The notes beneath the pieces were generated by a model, which worked only from the letters and a program-made list of their open reading frames with translations, did not search any database and was not told the origin of the DNA. This document shows positions 22,182 through 32,770 of a stretch of DNA of 64,000 bases, piece by piece (positions within the stretch are counted from its first letter, which is position 1; the number at the start of each line of letters is the position of its first letter). Both the position numbers and the translations under genes were made by a program. Source of the stretch: Ischnura elegans (taxonomy: Eukaryota; Arthropoda; Insecta; Odonata; Coenagrionidae); assembly GCF_921293095.1 (NCBI RefSeq), contig NC_060248.1:131762972-131826971 (forward strand), in the 5' to 3' direction.

Positions 22182-25100
22182 ATGGCCTCAGTGAATATAA
22201 TTGAAAAACTAAGATCTGCAGTCAAAGCAAATGGAAAGGAGGAGGTGAAGGAAATATTAATGAGTGATCATGGAACATCGCTAGATCTTGCAGTGTTTGC
22301 TCCTAGTGGAAAGGGGAGCATAATCAATGATGCCATTGAGGAAACTGATGTTGCCATGCTGGCCCTACTTCTTGGCATTCAGTATCCTTCAGACGAATGT
22401 GCATCATTGATTTCAGACTCAAAACGATACCTATTGACCAGTAGGTGTGATTCTGAAGGATTGACACCACTCCTGAAAGCTGTGAAACTTGGCAAACTGG
22501 AAATGGTCTCCTTGCTGTTGTCATGTGGTGCAGAGGTGAATGACTTGTTAGCGAATGGCAGGACAGCTGTGGATCTTTCGAGTGACCCAAAGGTAGTGCG
22601 CGTCTTGTTTGATAATGACTCAAAATTCCCCCGAGGAGAGAGTAAAGTGAAAGACCTTCAAAGTCTCATCTCAGCAGATGGCGACTTGAGGGCACTATTC
22701 CATGAGAGGGATGAAGTTCATGGGTCCACCAAGGGTGAAGGCCTTAGCCCAGACCTGAAGAAAGCCTTTGAGCGAGGAAAGTGGGTTTATTATGTGAACA
22801 GTGAGGGCCACTCTCTTTTGTACACAGCTCTTGCGAATGGTAACTTTGATGCTTGGGCCTACTTGCTGGACCAAGACATGGAGTATGTGTCATCTGATGA
22901 GAAGGAGAAGGAAAAATTGAATGAGGTGATGTGTGAATGTGCTTTAAGGAATCTGCTCGTTCCAATGGAAGGGTGTCATGTGATGAAACTCATGTCCAAA
23001 GCCACTGTTAGGGGGAGTACCAGTTACGGGAAGGATTTGCTGGCCCTTGCCTTTGACTACTTCAAGTACCTGGATGAGAACGAGATCACCAGAACATTGA
23101 TGCAGGTGTTGCAGGACGTCCCTGGTTTGCAGATTGCCTTTGATTTTGGCAGTGCTAGTATCAACAGGATACAAGCCTCCTGCTATGAGGGAGACCATGG
23201 TGCATCAGACTTTGATCGCTGTAAAATAAGCATTGCTGCTCTGGCAAATGAACTCACTGGTATGGCAGAGATAGCTAGCAATATGGCTCACGAAATGTGC
23301 CACTTTGCCATGACACTGGTTTTCAAGAACAGGGGTCTTCCGTACGCATCTGATGATGCAAAAAGTAAAGAGAAATATGACGGAGTGATTGAAGAAGTGA
23401 GACATTTAACTAACTGTGATGAAATAATCCGGAAGGTGTGGAATTATGACAGAAGCCATCATGGAATGGAGCTTATAGTTCGTGTGCCTGAAATGATTGT
23501 GAAGTATGGCAGAAGTCCACAAGATGGCTTCTTTCTTCTGGAAGAGCAGGCCAGATCATTGTTAGACTTTTATCTGGAAGATGTCCAGCCTGTTTTCATG
23601 GAATACATGGATGGAATAATTACTAGTGATAGGATCATAGGAAGGTGGGTGATAGAGCATCAGAAGCTTATATCTCAAGTAGATTGGGTTCGGGTGAATG
23701 ATGACATTGACAAGAAAATTTCTGATTTTGTTGGTAAGCACAATCATCTACAAGTAATTAGATCAACCAATGTGAAGCTGGCTCAGAGCCACCTGACATT
23801 AATGTTCCAGAAACATGGTAAGGTTGCCCCATTCTTTGTCAACTGGTCTCTATACCAAAATTCTCCAGACTTTTTCATAAAGAGCCTCAAGTCCAGGGAC
23901 ATTGAGACTCTGGTAATATCCTGGGATGAAGACAGGCCACCTCAATTTTGTAGGTATCGTGACTGTAGACATCACTTATGCCCTGGTTATGATTTCAGAG
24001 ATTTTAGTGATTGCATTTACATACTTGTAAATTCAAAGTTTCAAGTTCCTAAAAACGTTGCTAATCTTGAATATTTTTGGAGTGATCTGTCTCAAAAAAC
24101 CAAACACAGTGCCCTAGGGAAGGTGGTCCAATTTGGTGGAAAATCAGTGAGACTGGAGTCTTTAATCTCTGTTTCTGTGAGTGGAGGTGATGTTGAGAAT
24201 TTCATGCTGCAGAATTTGGATGTTAACGACATAAGTTTGCTTTTGGAGAATGAGGACATAGCAATGTGCAAACCACCCTCCTTGGTCAATGATATTGGGG
24301 ATAATGTAGTTTTAAAACATCCTGGATGGTTTGTACCCCGAAAACTAACCCAGAAGTATGTGGATTTCTCTGAAGATATGCTTCAGAGATTTCCAAAAGA
24401 TGTTTTCTTTGTGAGCAGTGTGGAACTCACTTATCTTCACAGTCTTGGGATTCATAATTCATTGGTCGAGCAGTGGGTTGGCATTTCCACCGAGAATCCT
24501 GTTCGCTGCTATGTCTTGCATCCATTACCTGAAAATAAGACTATGGAGTCGGTTATTCAGGAAATATCATTAAACCTTAGCACTGTGAGAATGTATAATA
24601 TGTTACATTGCTTGAAATTCAGGCAGGGCATGTTTGCCTATGTTAAATCTGTGAGTGTCAAAAATGACAATGGCGGAGTGCAGTGCCATGCTATGGGTTT
24701 AATGTCTTCAAAGTTAGTGGAGAGTCTTCTTGAACCCTCTGTCTTTGAAAGCATTGATTCATGTTTGATAGCTGATGATCCAGGTACTGGTAAGACCACG
24801 TACCTGCACTTCCTTGCGAGGGAAATGAAGGATTGTCATCCAGAGAAATGGGTTTCCATCATTGATTTAAGTTTAGAAACAAATCAGAAACATCTTCAGG
24901 CCAATGCTAGCAGAGTTTCATTTTCAAAGACAGAGGTGCTGGATCTATTATATGAGATGGTTGGATGTGCTGATTCCACACTTGAGAGAACAGTTTTTGA
25001 GGCATATTCTGAGGCAAAAAGTAACATTGTAGTCATTTTTGATGCATTTGATGAAATCTGTCCAAAGTATAAAGCTGTCGTAACTTCATTAATCAAGAAT

Positions 25101-26453
25101 CTCCGCGGACATAATCAAAATATCAAATTGTTTGTCTCAACTCGACTTCATGAGAAAGATGATCTTGAGGAGGCTTTGGATGTGATATCTTTCCAGTTGA
25201 TCCCATTTAGTGAGGATGACCAAGTGACCTTTCTGAATAAATATTGGAACCAGCTCCTGAATAGCCTTCCATTTCTCGCATGGCAGGTGAAGCTGGAGAA
25301 GTCTATTGAGACCTTTGAGAAATGGGTTGAAAATGACAGTGATGGAGAAATAAAAAAACTAATGTGTGGGATGAAGGAAGTGCTGGCCTGCTCTCAAAAG
25401 GAGCAAAGACTGTTAAAAAAGAGATTCAAGTTCACTCAAGTGGCCAGAAGAGCTGTACTTTGCCATAAAACCTCATTGCATAGACTTGATAGATTCACTG
25501 AGACACCATTGCATATCCAAATGGCTGCTGCCCTCATTTTTGATGACTCATTTGCAATGAACTTGATTATGAACCTAGGGCATCTCTACCAGAGATTCTT
25601 TGACCTAAAGATGAAAATATATGGCAGGGAAAAGGCCGGTGGTTCTGGCAATGTCCAGTCGGAAGACTTCATCAGGCTGGGTCAGGAGAGACTTGCTGAG
25701 ACAATGGAGGAGTTTGCTCTCAAGTTGATGCTGGAAAAAACTTCAACTGAAATGGATAGTGATGAACTGAGAAGAGTTTGTAACATTGGTTTGGTGACCA
25801 GAAAGGGTGAAGAATACCAGTTTATCCACAGGACCTTTGCAGAGTTCTTTTTTGCAAGGAAGATGCTGAAAGATGCTTACAAAGAAAGTATAGCTAAGCT
25901 GTGGCTAAATAGTCTTTTCATCAGTAATCATTTTGAAAGGGTTGTAAGTTTCCTGGAAGATACATTGCGTCTTTTTTCAGTTGGTTTTATCGATTCCAAA
26001 AAGGTTGAAGTGTTTTTAATGTTCAAGAAGGTTCACTTGAACAAATTGGTCATTAGTGATCAATCTACCTGTAGTGGGTTGACAAGCACTCTCCAGAACA
26101 TTATTTGGCATATTGCTATCAACACGCTTCAGTATTTTGCTGACTCTTTTGGAGAAATTGTTGCCAGAGTCTTGATAGGAGAGTCAGAGTGTGGTCTTCG
26201 TAGAAAACCTTGTGGTTCAGCCATGGAAATTGCAGAAAGGCTTTATGGAGACGAAATTACGGATACACTGTTATTTCTTAAATGGAATTTGGAGCGAAAA
26301 TATGCACAAATGAATGCCAGGTTGGATGCCTTTCCTCCCCCCAGTACTTCATGTCGCCATGATTTATTCCTGTATGAAATGAGAAGGAATTCCCAAGATG
26401 AACATGCTCTTGGTAAGGACGATCCATTAAATCTAAACATCTGTTGGTGGTAA
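22182..26453 (+). CDS. Ankyrin / HExxH metallopeptidase-like / NACHT STAND protein (NLR-like)
   Basis: One uninterrupted 1,423-codon frame. ATG at 22182 has an A at -3 and G at +4 and is the first ATG after an in-frame stop at 22137. Domains in order: ankyrin repeats (about residues 50-150 and 200-235, GLTPLLKAVKLGKLEMVSLL); a region with NMAHEMCHFAM containing HExxH at 370-374, with a candidate third ligand Glu about 437 in ELIVRVPEMI; a long linker; NACHT with Walker A DDPGTGKTT (Lys about 871), Walker B VIFDAFDEI (954-958), an FVSTR sensor strand (about 985) and the winged-helix FIHRTFAEFFFA block (about 1214); then ~200 residues without leucine-rich repeats. Inference: a cytoplasmic signal-operated NTPase switch, possibly immune, with a peptidase-like module. 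No signal peptide or membrane segment is evident. The peptidase call rests on HExxH plus context and could be a pseudo-enzyme. Confidence 0.9.
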   Translation: MASVNIIEKLRSAVKANGKEEVKEILMSDHGTSLDLAVFAPSGKGSIINDAIEETDVAMLALLLGIQYPSDECASLISDSKRYLLTSRCDSEGLTPLLKAVKLGKLEMVSLLLSCGAEVNDLLANGRTAVDLSSDPKVVRVLFDNDSKFPRGESKVKDLQSLISADGDLRALFHERDEVHGSTKGEGLSPDLKKAFERGKWVYYVNSEGHSLLYTALANGNFDAWAYLLDQDMEYVSSDEKEKEKLNEVMCECALRNLLVPMEGCHVMKLMSKATVRGSTSYGKDLLALAFDYFKYLDENEITRTLMQVLQDVPGLQIAFDFGSASINRIQASCYEGDHGASDFDRCKISIAALANELTGMAEIASNMAHEMCHFAMTLVFKNRGLPYASDDAKSKEKYDGVIEEVRHLTNCDEIIRKVWNYDRSHHGMELIVRVPEMIVKYGRSPQDGFFLLEEQARSLLDFYLEDVQPVFMEYMDGIITSDRIIGRWVIEHQKLISQVDWVRVNDDIDKKISDFVGKHNHLQVIRSTNVKLAQSHLTLMFQKHGKVAPFFVNWSLYQNSPDFFIKSLKSRDIETLVISWDEDRPPQFCRYRDCRHHLCPGYDFRDFSDCIYILVNSKFQVPKNVANLEYFWSDLSQKTKHSALGKVVQFGGKSVRLESLISVSVSGGDVENFMLQNLDVNDISLLLENEDIAMCKPPSLVNDIGDNVVLKHPGWFVPRKLTQKYVDFSEDMLQRFPKDVFFVSSVELTYLHSLGIHNSLVEQWVGISTENPVRCYVLHPLPENKTMESVIQEISLNLSTVRMYNMLHCLKFRQGMFAYVKSVSVKNDNGGVQCHAMGLMSSKLVESLLEPSVFESIDSCLIADDPGTGKTTYLHFLAREMKDCHPEKWVSIIDLSLETNQKHLQANASRVSFSKTEVLDLLYEMVGCADSTLERTVFEAYSEAKSNIVVIFDAFDEICPKYKAVVTSLIKNLRGHNQNIKLFVSTRLHEKDDLEEALDVISFQLIPFSEDDQVTFLNKYWNQLLNSLPFLAWQVKLEKSIETFEKWVENDSDGEIKKLMCGMKEVLACSQKEQRLLKKRFKFTQVARRAVLCHKTSLHRLDRFTETPLHIQMAAALIFDDSFAMNLIMNLGHLYQRFFDLKMKIYGREKAGGSGNVQSEDFIRLGQERLAETMEEFALKLMLEKTSTEMDSDELRRVCNIGLVTRKGEEYQFIHRTFAEFFFARKMLKDAYKESIAKLWLNSLFISNHFERVVSFLEDTLRLFSVGFIDSKKVEVFLMFKKVHLNKLVISDQSTCSGLTSTLQNIIWHIAINTLQYFADSFGEIVARVLIGESECGLRRKPCGSAMEIAERLYGDEITDTLLFLKWNLERKYAQMNARLDAFPPPSTSCRHDLFLYEMRRNSQDEHALGKDDPLNLNICWW

Positions 26454-26732
26454 TTCCATTCACAACAAGTGTCCAGTGTAGCCACAACTTATCATCTGTT
26501 GTCAACGAATAAGCCTTTTAAGCCGAATAAGTCTTTACTCCGTTCCCTTTTTTTGTCAGCCATTATAACCATTCAACCAAGTTCAACCATTTGAATTTAT
26601 CATTAAATTTCATTTTAATTACTATTATTAATATATTTAGCAAGGACGGTGAATGCAGTGAAATAATAGTCACCGTGATTTGCTCACTATGAACCTTAAG
26701 TACTGCAATGGTAACAAAAAAATATTCCGCAC
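26454..26732. other. 3' flank of the NACHT gene
   Basis: AT-rich and presumably includes the 3' UTR. No canonical AATAAA stands out directly after the stop, but ATTAAA occurs near 26603. No other feature is seen. Confidence 0.35.
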
Positions 26733-27524
26733 ACAGTGAATGTTGGAGTCGTGAGTGGTGGAAGTCAGCTCCATGTGCACACGACTCCTTCCACAATCAT
26801 TTTCCGTACGAGGCTCATCGCACGTTTGGCGGATCAAAGGGAGCACATGGCGCTATTCACTGCTCACCTTTTAGCGCCTCTTGAAAGATTCTCCTGATTC
26901 ATTTTCTGGACATTACTCTAAAGAACCTCACATGACCCTTATCGTAATTCTCTCTCTTGCGTGTTTCATGCATCGTGAAAGAGAAATGATGGAAGATGCT
27001 CATGTAAAAGTTTTTGGCAACGGCAATGTATGAAAATAATACGAGACAAAAATGAACATTTGTTCAAACACAAACAACTAAGATAAATCGATTAAATTAA
27101 CTATGAATTGTTAACATGATCATGTAGTTTCGGAGAGAATATTTTGTTACAACAGAATTTTTAAAATTGCCGTCATCTCTAAGCATAGGAGACAGAATAC
27201 ATTTTCCGTCTTCCATGCAAGATACAACGTATTGGCAGAAATGGTTCCTCAGTTATATCACGTGTTAAACATTGTGACTATGCAATATGTGATTGATTTG
27301 AAATCATTTTTTTCAAATTGTGATCCAGGAAATGTTGCATTTTAAATGGGTGTTCAGAAATCCCCCCTAAACACCACCTTCCCCTCCTCCTCTTTCTTCC
27401 AATCCCCTCCTCCCCCTCCCCTCAACCCAGAAATGCTTTGCTGAGTCGCATTGTGCGAGCGGCTCTCAGGAGTGCTATGAGTGGTGAGGCAGCTTCACAA
27501 AAAGAGTCATTTATGCCATCACCA
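26733..27524 (-). mobile_element. Non-autonomous hAT-like element, inverted second copy
   Basis: Reverse-complement relative of 17489-18371. For example, the segments spanning CGTACGAGGCTCATCGCACG and GAAAGAGAAATGATGGAAGA have inverted counterparts there. The outer end (CCATCACCA, ending 27524) matches the TAGTGATGG terminus of the left copy. The inner end is rearranged or diverged, and no target duplication was found. The pair places the NACHT gene between inverted repeats of about 0.75 kb. Confidence 0.7.
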
Positions 27525-28180
27525 TTTTAATTGCATTGACTTTAGCTGCAGTTTATTCGTGTTGTGGATTATCTGTGCATGAGTTCATGCTCCATTGACA
27601 TTTTCCACGATCTTTATAAAAAATGAAATCAGATTTAAAAGCACTGAGATATTTGAATTGAAATGAAAGGCTACACGGGGCTAATTATTTCCATTCCCCC
27701 TCGGAAGAATTATTCCCCCTGGAATTATTTTATTTACTTGCTGCCAAGAAATGTTTCAAGTGTACTTGTACGTCTACTCTAACTGTTGGCATGATCGAGT
27801 GCCCATTGCCTTCTCGGGAGTTCTGTGTTCATGTTTTCCAAGCATCGTGATGGGTAATCGTGCCCAGTGGTCACAGATCCACGTCCTACAGCAGTTGCAT
27901 CCCAGGCAACTTGTGCGAGACGCAATTATGCAGCATTGTGCCTAAGAGTGTAGTTTGTGACGTCACGCAGTGGTTTCGAAGCATTCGTGCAAACCACTTT
28001 TCTGAATCCGTGATATTGTAGCCACGGGTGCTTGGTTTTCGGAAATGAGGCATTGCACAGAGTATTAGGAATATGAATACAATTACATCATCGCTGCTAA
28101 ATAAATCGCGGTTGGGAAAAGAAAGCTCTTAATGATTCCGGAAAGCAATCTAAAATAACAGACAATGTGTGTTTAAAAAA
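27525..28180. other. Intergenic, nothing recognised
   Basis: No coding, RNA or terminal-repeat signal supported. The frame 27751-27945 is short and unrecognised. Confidence 0.45.
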
Positions 28181-28481
28181 TAAGGTTCCCACAGTTTTTT
28201 AGACAAGGAAATTTTTTGTTTTTCGAAAAAACTAGGGATGGGTCGAATAGTAGATTTCTCGAATTCGAATATCGAATTCGAATATTAAATCATTGCTCGA
28301 ATATTCGAATACCTCGAATTTCGAATACCTCGAATACTAAACGATGAATGTGAAAATGTTTGACTAGGTCGCCTATGCAGCAGGAAACCCAAGATTTTGG
28401 CGAGTAATTGTGATTGCCTTTAAAGGATTCAAACAGGAATTTAGCTGATTAATGGAATATTTTAATTTTATGTAAACAATA

Positions 28482-29111
28482 GGGTAGTTTCATTCATTAA
28501 AGAAAACGAAAGGTATTGATTGTGATTCGTTACCCACCAGTAGTGTATTCATAATATACAAATTATTTCGTTCTAGAAATACCGGTTTAGACTAATGGCA
28601 ATGTTCAATTTTACCTCATTTGAAAAAGGCCAGATTGGCGCCTATGCGATGCCACTCCACGTGACATCACAGGGACTTAGTTTTTACACGAGAGGATCAG
28701 AGTTTTACATCGTCTGAGGTTACCAATGCATGCATGAGGCACAGAGCTCAGGGAGACATGTCTTAATAATCACACAGTCTGTTTGATAAGGTATTAATAA
28801 ACCTTATTTAAGCCAAGCGCTACCAGCTAGCATGGTACTCGGCTACCTGCTAGCATCCTGCGTCGTAATAGCGCTCAGAGCCTCGCCCCAAGGTCACCTC
28901 ACTTGCGGCAGCGGGAACCAGAACGACGTCACGCGGAGTTTTTCCCGGCATTCATACTTACCCGTCGCGTTTTCGTGCGCTTGAAAATTTTCACTTTTAA
29001 TTTAATCGCGAAAAATAGATATCGTCTTATAAAACTCTAAAAGCGTTAAATACGTACTTCAGGAGTATTAATATTTCGATTTAGGCAATAAAAAATAATA
29101 GGAAACCACCC
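28482..29111. mobile_element. TA-flanked MITE, 630 bp (copy 1), nested in the hAT-like element
   Basis: It starts GGGTAGTTTC and ends GGAAACCACCC, with TA on each side (28480-28481, 29112-29113). A related copy in opposite orientation lies at 49768-50348. There is no coding capacity. It contains CG-rich patches with GACGTCACG, unusual for this AT-rich region. Confidence 0.85.
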
Positions 29112-29344
29112 TATTTGAGCATTACGCCTCCGTCGTATTTCTTCTTCTTCCCGGTATTTATTTTCCTGCGCAAAATGCTTAAATAAAGTCAGAAATATGT
29201 CGTGTTTGGTCTTATTCTTTTTTAAATTACGCGCACATTACTAATATTTCAATCCAATAAAGGTGTAATAACAATTGCCGAAAGTCATTGTTAGACACCT
29301 TTCGGGCTAGTAGATGACTCATGCAGCAGTTGACCTCGAGAAAG

Positions 29345-29965
29345 GGGGAAATTCGAAGCAGGTAGGTAGAAAAAGGTCAGTGGGTGAGAAAAGGGGGTGG
29401 GTGCAAGACACGTTTTTATTTTTCTCGCGTAACTTGATATTTTTTGAAGCTAAGGTTTTTGTAATACAATCCCTGCGCGAGCTGGGATCTTTTGTTTGAT
29501 TTCGGAGAAGAGGAAATCGTCAAGAGTGGGTGAGGCGAATGCTGAATGGAGGGGAATAGCAGATCGTGGGAAATGCGCCAATGTCACTATCCCACGGCAC
29601 TGAGTTCCTCCCTATGGTAGTTTCATCTCCTGGGGAAGATTCAAAATAAGTGCCTGTCATTATTAGCCACAAAGGACACACGGCAAACACCTCCTCTCAT
29701 TTTATCAAAAGATGGATGCGGGAAAATGGTCAGTGGGGAGAAAGAGGGAAGGGTGAAACAAGATTCTATTATTTTCCGGTAACTTGATATTTTTTTCAAA
29801 GCTGAGGTCTTCGTAATACGATCCCTGCACGAGCCGGGACCTTTTTTTGTTTTCGGGGAAGAGGAAATCGATTGAGGGGATGGGGCGAACGCTGAATGGA
29901 TGGGGATAGCGGATCGTGGGAAATGCGCCAATGTTGCTATCCCACGGAACTGAGGTTCTCCTGAT
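29345..29965 (+). repeat. Tandem duplication (~353-bp period) inside the hAT-like element
   Basis: Units begin near 29345 and 29700. Shared strings include AACTTGATATTTTTT, GAAGAGGAAATCG and GATCGTGGGAAATGCGCCAA (29562 and 29912). Divergence between units is moderate. No coding potential. Confidence 0.8.
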
Positions 29966-30372
29966 AAGGGACACCTGGGAATTTCGGATTTTTTTCATCC
30001 GATCAATTTCGGTTCCCCACGTCGAACTCTTTTCACCGCTCGAACCCGTGAATTTGATGAATTTCGTCAGCTTGCTTAAAACGGCGCTGCATGCACTAGA
30101 CGACTAGAGTTCTCATTTTTCCGAGTCAACTACCAACGACATGCGAGCGATAGTGTATGACGCGAAATTCATAGTATTCGAGGTATTCGAGACGGTACCT
30201 TTGGCATAACTATTCGAGATCTCGAATATCGAATACTTTCTATTATTCGAGGTATTCGAGTATTCGCGGATACTATTCGCACATCTCTAGAAAAAACAAT
30301 TACACCACTGGAAACGTTGATCTTTCTGTTACTTTAGTTTTAGTCGCCATTTTTTTCTATACATTTTGTTTG

Positions 30373-31586
30373 TCAAGTAATCCACTTCTGCATTCTCGCC
30401 TCAAAGAAGTCAGCCACCAACCCGTTGAGAAACTTGAAAACTTCCTCTTGCCACTCCTTGTCTGTCTGGAATCGTTGACTGCCTAGGTGCTCCTTCAACT
30501 TTGGAAACAGATGGAAATGGCTGGGTGCTAAATCAGGACTGTAAGGGGGGTAGTCAATGACATCCCTGCCAAATTTTTCAATTAACTCCTTCGTTTGTTG
30601 CAACACATGCGGACGGGCATTATCGTGCTGCAGCTTCACGCCTATGCTGAGTTTTCCCCTACGACGATTTTGGATTGCCTGTCTTGAGCTTTTTCAAGGT
30701 CTCGCAATTAATTGTTGTGTTTATGGTGGTCCCTCTAGGTATAAACTCAATGAGTAGTACACCACGGCGGTCCCAAAACACCGATGCCATGATTTTTCAT
30801 GCTGACAGCTGCTGCTTAAACTTCTTTGGTGGTGGTGGTGATCTGGCGTGTTTCCATTGGCACAATTGTTGTTTTGTTTCCAGAGTGAGGTAATGGCACC
30901 GCAATTCGTCCCCCGTAACAATGAAGTCCAAGAAGTCTTCGCTATTCTCGTCGTATTCACTCAAGAACTTCCGAGCACAGTTGATGTGCTGTTTCTGGAC
31001 TTCTGAAAGCATGTGTGGCACCCAGCGTGCGCACACCTTGTGCTAGCCTAGCTTTTCATTCAAAATCCTGACAGTTGAAGCTTCAGAAACGTCAGGAATT
31101 TAAGCAGCCAGTTGCCAAATGGTGATTCGCTGATCTTCAAGCAGGATTTGCTCAATTATCGCCACAACTTCGTCGGAGATCGACGGCCTCTTGCTTCTTT
31201 GTTCGTCGTGGATGTCTGTGCGGCCGTTGGTAAACTCCCTACACCATTTGTGGGCATGTTGAATGTTTATTAGAGATGGGTCGAAAAGTAGATTTCTCAA
31301 ACTCGAATATCGCAATAATTATTCGAGATCTCGAATGTCAAATACTTTCTAGTATTAGAGGTATTCGAGTATTTGCAGATACTATTCGCGCATCTCTAAT
31401 GCTTATACATGTTTCCCCATACAATTCAATCAATTGCCGATGAATTTCTACAGGTGGTAACTCTTTTGCATGCAAAAATCGGATGACCGCATGAATTTCG
31501 CACCTGGTGGTGAGGGAGATGACGGGCGCCATCGTGCGTGCTGAGCCACGCTGTTTGTTGGCTATCGGTGGTGGGGTATCCGGCAA
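30373..31586 (-). pseudogene. mariner transposase, inactivated
   Basis: Minus-strand fragments in order: N-terminal helix-turn-helix region (31405-31586, then 31100-31262 after the insertion); a central catalytic part with FIVTGDELRCHY; and a C-terminal part with LQHDNARPH and PPYSPDLAPSHFHLFPKLK. The family uses a DD34D triad. Here the third Asp, normally in PSDFH or PSDYH, reads His in PSHFH. Together with frameshifts and a nested insertion, this shows the enzyme is dead. It would have moved the host element by cut-and-paste into TA sites. Confidence 0.85.
31271..31398. mobile_element. Short hAT-like MITE, 128 bp, inserted in mariner transposase
   Basis: The ends TAGAGATGGGTCGAA and ...GCGCATCTCTA match those of the 28233-30289 element. 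Flanks ATGTTTAT (31263-31270) and ATGCTTAT (31399-31406) agree at 7 of 8. The interior is almost only ATTCGAG-type repeats, so it is a minimal internal-deletion relative of the larger element. Confidence 0.85.
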
Positions 31587-31652
31587 ACACAGCAGTGTTG
31601 CCAGATTTTGTCTAGCACCAGGTACGGCAAAGTTAAAGAGTTGGGAACCTTA

Positions 31653-32765
31653 CTTTTGAGACAATCCTCGTAGTAATAGATTGTTTGACATGCGTAAATT
31701 ATGAAAATCAAAAGAAATTAAAGTGAAAATTGGGATTATTTGTTATTTGTGTTTTCCAATTATTTGTGCCACCTCTTCCCATAATTAGCCCTGATAATTG
31801 GTAATTTGCTGTAAATCGATTTTTTTCATAGAGGTAGAGAGTTGGAAGTTGGTCACATGGGACGCTACATGTAATTATGAGAACAGCATCATACTGTTGA
31901 AAGTAATAGGTTTTTGAGATTCTTGCTGGGGTGAGTTCTGGGTTTATAGGATTTGTGAAAGATTTTCTTGCAAAGAAGGTGGTCAGGATATCCTCAAGGA
32001 AGAAGAGATTGGTGTAGATTTTAAGAAAACTTCCAGGTAGTCAGGGTTATTGCAGATTCTATGGCCTCGTAAAGAAAGAGAGCAAGGTGGGGGTTGTAAG
32101 GTGTGTGATGGGTGACAGCTTGTCTCTCACCCTAACTAAATTCCTGTAATCCTCTCACTTTCCACCTCCTACTGCCCTGGCATGTACTCATTGAATAGAA
32201 TTATTAAAAGCCTCTTTTCTCTTCTTTCTGATAACCTCACTGCTGGAAACATATTCAGTAATTGACCATTCTTAGCCCTCTAACAGTCACCAAATCTCTC
32301 TTCCTTTCTTAAAACCACCAAACCGTTCTCAAGGTTCATAACCTGTGCAAAAACTTTATGTACCCCATGCAAATGACCTCTTTGAAAAACCTGTACAATC
32401 CTCATAATCTGATCACTCCCAAAAAAATTTCTCGCCTTTATGCTTCCTATCACTCCATTCCTCGCTTGCATTCCTAATATTGTATCATTGCTAACGGCTT
32501 TCATGAGCAGCTGCGTGTTGCGCTTTTTTGTGCCAGCTTTCGCGTCCATTGCAGGGCACGTCATCAGGCGATGAATGAAAATATGGAATTGGTTGTCAAT
32601 TAATATACTCGTCCACCCTCCCCCATCCACCGCAGTAGTGGGGGAGGAGGGCGATGCGGACATCAGCACAACTCTCAGCCCTGTCCTTGAGCAGCGGGTG
32701 GACTCTTCCACATAGCCGGTGAATAACCTTGCTGGAAACATAGTCGCCATTTTCTCTTCCTGAAG
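31653..32765. other. Intergenic, nothing firmly recognised
   Basis: The minus-strand frame 32280-32750 lies downstream of the Penelope-like fragment. It may be non-coding sequence of that element. It shows no known domain and is not called. Confidence 0.4.
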
Positions 32766-32770
32766 ATTCT

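Larger units (their letters stand above)
28233..30289. mobile_element. hAT-like non-autonomous element, 2.06 kb, nested in mariner
   Basis: The left end TAGGGATGGGTCGAATAGTA and the inverted right end TAGAGATGTGCGAATAGTAT are flanked by a perfect 8-bp duplication GAAAAAAC (28225-28232 and 30290-30297). Subterminal regions on both sides are packed with TTCGAATA/ATTCGAG repeats, plausible transposase-binding arrays. No transposase is present. It contains a TA-flanked MITE and a tandem duplication. Confidence 0.88.
28183..31650 (-). mobile_element. mariner element carrying two nested hAT-like insertions
   Basis: The termini AGGTTCCCA (28183) and TGGGAACCT (31650) are inverted and flanked by TA at both sides (28181-28182, 31651-31652). 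Subtracting the nested elements and their 8-bp duplications leaves 1,267 bp, the normal size of a mariner. The transposase lies on the minus strand. One hAT-like element lies between the left terminus and the end of the gene. A second interrupts the N-terminal half of the transposase. Confidence 0.85.

Noticed and set aside
22324-25096. Several minus-strand frames of 60-100 codons under the NACHT gene
   Set aside because: They are antisense shadows of the long plus-strand coding frame.
32280-32750. 156-codon minus-strand frame as a host gene
   Set aside because: No recognisable motifs. It adjoins a Penelope-like C-terminus and is probably its flank or a chance frame.
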